NCBI RefSeq assembly: GCF_015155755.1 | Contig: NZ_VWPI01000067.1 | Span: 1-49,851 of the forward strand | Origin: Komagataeibacter sp. FXV3 | GTDB taxonomy: Bacteria; Pseudomonadota; Alphaproteobacteria; Acetobacterales; Acetobacteraceae | Length of the DNA: 49,851 bases | Direction of reading: 5' to 3' | Shown here: piece by piece, positions 47,520 through 49,851 of the stretch | Numbering within the stretch: position 1 is the stretch's first letter | Layout of the letters: the number at the start of each line of letters is the position of its first letter | Notes under the pieces: model-generated | What the model saw: only the letters and a program-made list of their open reading frames with translations | Database searches by the model: none | Told to the model about the DNA's origin: nothing | Made by a program: the position numbers and the translations under genes

Positions 47520-48980
47520 TCAGCCGAAAACTTTTTTTGCCTCCGCTTCCGCGCGTGCCCTTGCCGCACCCAGATGGCGGTCAAAATCCTCGGCTACCGG
47601 CCATTCGCCGGCATGCAGCGCCGCATCACCATGCATCCACACCCCTGCACACGCCGCATCCCAGCGTGGCATGCCCGCCGCCAGCAGGGCCGCGATGATT
47701 CCCGTCAGCGTATCGCCCGACCCCGCCGTGCCCAGCATGGGGGTGGCGTGGCTGTTGATCGCGACACGCCCGTCGGGACTGGCGATGATGGTGTCCGGCC
47801 CCTTCATGACGGTCACGGCCCCCGTCCGCGCCGCCGCATGTCGTGCCGCCGCCACGCGATCCGGCCCCGGCTTGCCGAACACGCGCGAAAACTCGCCTAT
47901 ATGCGGGGTGATGATGGCAGCCCCTTTCAACCGGTCGGGCTGCCCCGCCGCCATGGTGAACGCCCCGGCATCGGCAATCACGTCCCGCCCCGCATGCACC
48001 AGCGCCGGGAAGGTCGCCGCGACTTCCGCCACCGACAGGCCCGGCCCGCAGACCCAGACGTGACGCCGCGTATCGCGCAGCAGGTCATCCAGCGCGCCGG
48101 AATCCACAATCAGCCCCGGCGGCGCGGTCATGCGGTACACCTCCGCGCTGTCGCCCACCGCCAGCCGCACGAGACCCGCGCCCGCCGCCCGCGCGCCCGC
48201 CGCCGACAGGCGCGCCGCACCCGGCATTTCACGCCCGCCACATATGCTGACAACACCGCGGCTGTATTTATAGCTCGTCGGCCCGCACGCGGGCGTGCGC
48301 CACAGCCCCGGTTCGTTATGCCATGTCCGAATCGGCACCGACGCCACCGCGCCTTCCCCGATGCCGATATCCGCCAGCACGGTCCGGCCACACAGCGTAT
48401 GCCCCGGCAGCAGCAGGTGCCCGGGCTTGAGCCGGCAGAATGTGACCGTCATCTCGACCTGTGGCGCATATCCCCGGACAGCACCCGTCGCCCCGTCCAC
48501 GCCCGTCGGCATGTCAATGGCAACCAGACGGGGGGCGGCATTGAGCACATCCGCCACGTCCTGGCCGATATCGCGGCTCAGCCCCGCGCCGAACACCGCA
48601 TCGACCACCAGGTCGAAACGGGCGGCACTTTCGGGCGTGAACGCCACGACCGGCCCCTGCCACAGCGCGGCGGCCGCGGCGGCATCCCCACCGGGATGGG
48701 GCGGTGCCATTTCAGCAACCGATACCGGCCAGCCTTCTTCCGCCAGTCGGCGCGCGGTCACGTAACCGTCACCGCCGTTATTGCCGGGACCGCACAGCAC
48801 CAGCACGCGGCACGGGCGCATGTGCCGCCGGATGGCGCGGGCGACGGCCCGGCCCGCGTTTTCCATCAGCACGGCCACCGGCACGTGGCGGGCGGCCGCG
48901 GCATCGATCCGCCCCATTTCATCAGGCGTGGGCAGCAGCAGGTGGCGTGCGGCCGTCCGTGCTGTGTCATCCATGGTCAT
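47520..48980 (-). CDS. nnrDE: Bifunctional NAD(P)H-hydrate epimerase / ADP-dependent dehydratase
   Basis: A 486-residue metabolite-repair enzyme. The N-terminal YjeF_N domain (about 1-215) has LMENAGRAVARAI, GPGNNGGDGYVTARRL, VVDAVFGAG and DMPTGVDG, and epimerises hydrated NAD(P)H. The C-terminal carbohydrate-kinase-like domain has RGVVSICGG, ITPHIGEFSRVFG, MKGPDTIIASPDG and TAGSGDTLTGIIAALLA, and removes the water using a nucleotide. The start MTMDDTARTA has an AAGGG Shine-Dalgarno; an ATG two codons later is also possible. Both domains look intact. Confidence 0.94.
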   Translation of the reverse strand: MTMDDTARTAARHLLLPTPDEMGRIDAAAARHVPVAVLMENAGRAVARAIRRHMRPCRVLVLCGPGNNGGDGYVTARRLAEEGWPVSVAEMAPPHPGGDAAAAAALWQGPVVAFTPESAARFDLVVDAVFGAGLSRDIGQDVADVLNAAPRLVAIDMPTGVDGATGAVRGYAPQVEMTVTFCRLKPGHLLLPGHTLCGRTVLADIGIGEGAVASVPIRTWHNEPGLWRTPACGPTSYKYSRGVVSICGGREMPGAARLSAAGARAAGAGLVRLAVGDSAEVYRMTAPPGLIVDSGALDDLLRDTRRHVWVCGPGLSVAEVAATFPALVHAGRDVIADAGAFTMAAGQPDRLKGAAIITPHIGEFSRVFGKPGPDRVAAARHAAARTGAVTVMKGPDTIIASPDGRVAINSHATPMLGTAGSGDTLTGIIAALLAAGMPRWDAACAGVWMHGDAALHAGEWPVAEDFDRHLGAARARAEAEAKKVFG

Positions 48981-49120
48981 GATGTCATTTCCCTTCTGGC
49001 AACTTTGGCTGCATGACTGGCCTTGCGCATGATACAGGAATGGGGAAACAAGCATTCCGCATCCTGCCCCCGTGGCAGGGACTGCTTTCTTTACCCATTC
49101 ATCCCCCGCAAGGAGGCGTC

Positions 49121-49573
49121 ATGTCCTATTCCATAGTCTGGAGCCTTGTGCTCGCACTCCACATAACCGGCATGGCGGCCTGGGTTGGCGGCATGATCTA
49201 TGCGGCCTTCGTGCTCAAGCCCAGCCTCAACCTGCTGGATGGAACGCAGCGCGCCTCCGTCCACCTGCAGACGCTCAACCGTTTTTTCCGTATCGTATGG
49301 CATACCATGCCGACGGTGCTGATTACGGGCTGGCTCCTGATTTATCACGATGGCGGGTTTGCGGTGGTGCCATGGCCGATCAACCTCATGCAGCTGTTCG
49401 GGCTGATCATGGCCGGCATTTTCGCCCGCATCTATTTCGGTCCCTACCAGAAGGCGCGCCGCGCGCTGCGCCCGCAGCAGGGCACGTTCGACTCGATCCG
49501 TTCGCTGGTCATGCTCAATACCGGCATCGGCGTGCTGACCATCATCTGTGGCTGCCTGGCCCATCCGTTCTGA
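49121..49573 (+). CDS. CopD-like small membrane protein
   Basis: A 150-residue integral membrane protein with four predicted helices, starting MSYSIVWSLVLALHITGMAA after a strong AGGAGG Shine-Dalgarno. LHITGMAAWVGGMIYAAFVL in helix 1 and WHTMPTVLITGWLLI in helix 3 carry conserved His residues, as in the CopD/DUF2269 and HemJ-like superfamily, where they may bind metal or haem. The substrate cannot be decided. It is the only complete plus-strand gene outside the integrated element. Confidence 0.75.
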   Translation: MSYSIVWSLVLALHITGMAAWVGGMIYAAFVLKPSLNLLDGTQRASVHLQTLNRFFRIVWHTMPTVLITGWLLIYHDGGFAVVPWPINLMQLFGLIMAGIFARIYFGPYQKARRALRPQQGTFDSIRSLVMLNTGIGVLTIICGCLAHPF

Positions 49574-49579
49574 AATTGC

Positions 49580-49600
49580 GGGGACAATCCTCACGTCCCC
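49580..49600 (+). terminator. Weak hairpin after the CopD-like gene
   Basis: GGGGAC (49580-49585) pairs with GTCCCC (49595-49600) around a nine-base loop, followed by TTGATTT. It lies six bases after the stop and may be a weak terminator. The rest of 49601-49784 shows nothing recognisable. Confidence 0.45.
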
Positions 49601-49784
49601 TTGATTTCCGTTGCAAATATGGGTAGGCACAGGGAATGTGGCACAGCAGGGTATCTGACCCGGACATGCCGCACTCCCCTTCCCTGCATTGCTGCAGGTA
49701 CATCAGGGACGGCAGCCTGATACAGCGCGACACGGTGGCAATCGGACGGGGCCATATTCATCTGCTGATACGTTCGAGAGTAAT

Positions 49785-49851
49785 TTGAGCGCCAAAAAAA
49801 CGCCCTCCGCCCCGGCCCGATCCGCAAAGAAGGCGGTGGCCCCAGCCCCCG
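49785..49851 (+). CDS. Start of a plus-strand gene cut by the window edge
   Basis: A TTG at 49785 preceded by GAGAG opens a frame rich in Lys, Ala and Pro (MSAKKTPSAPARSAKKAV when started with Met). It runs to the window end without a stop. Such basic, disordered N-termini occur in several nucleic-acid-binding proteins, for example extended Rho factors, which often lie near CopD/HemJ-like genes; this is speculation from 22 codons. Confidence 0.4.
   Translation, partial: MSAKKTPSAPARSAKKAVAPAP

Overview
The window comes from an alpha-proteobacterium of the acetic acid group, most likely Komagataeibacter or Novacetimonas (Acetobacteraceae). The main reasons are a fused cellulose synthase BcsAB of 1565 residues, high GC content with strong third-position bias, the short alpha-proteobacterial ProS, and the tig-clpP-clpX-lon-hup order. 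No database search was possible; assignments rest on motifs and recalled family features.

Region 1 (1-7303) is the right-hand part of an integrated element, with its left end outside the window. It has a CI-like repressor divergent from a small Cro/YdaS-like gene, an AT-rich gene that may be a KilA-N/BstA-like phage-defence gene interrupted by one in-frame TAG, and a tightly overlapping plus-strand operon (ribbon-helix-helix protein, ORF6N protein, 481-residue unknown, three small proteins, excisionase-like protein, tyrosine integrase). GTCTC-N5-GAGAC operators occur in the same arrangement at two promoters, so one repressor probably controls both the cro side and the whole integrase operon. 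The integrase ends 66 bases before the 5' end of tRNA-Ser(UGA).

Region 2 (7304-25848) is chromosomal, with every protein gene on the minus strand: an orphan bcsAB, an rhlE-type RNA helicase, a nitroreductase, the metX-metW pair, dnaE, the proS-lolC-lolD run and an RNase J gene. Two copies of a quasi-palindromic element of about 80 bases lie just after the stop codons of lolD and the RNase J gene. A 16-base perfect AT-rich inverted repeat lies between bcsAB and rhlE.

Region 3 (26131-39958) is a respiratory complex I operon, nuoABCDEFGHIJKLN, followed by birA. nuoM is absent: nuoL is followed after 26 bases by nuoN.

Region 4 (40186-47439) holds tRNA-Asp, tRNA-Val, the HU gene, and lon, clpX, clpP and tig (protein quality control), then tRNA-Leu. 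Region 5 (47520-49851) holds the NAD(P)H-hydrate repair enzyme, a plus-strand CopD-like membrane protein and the first codons of a further gene cut by the window edge.
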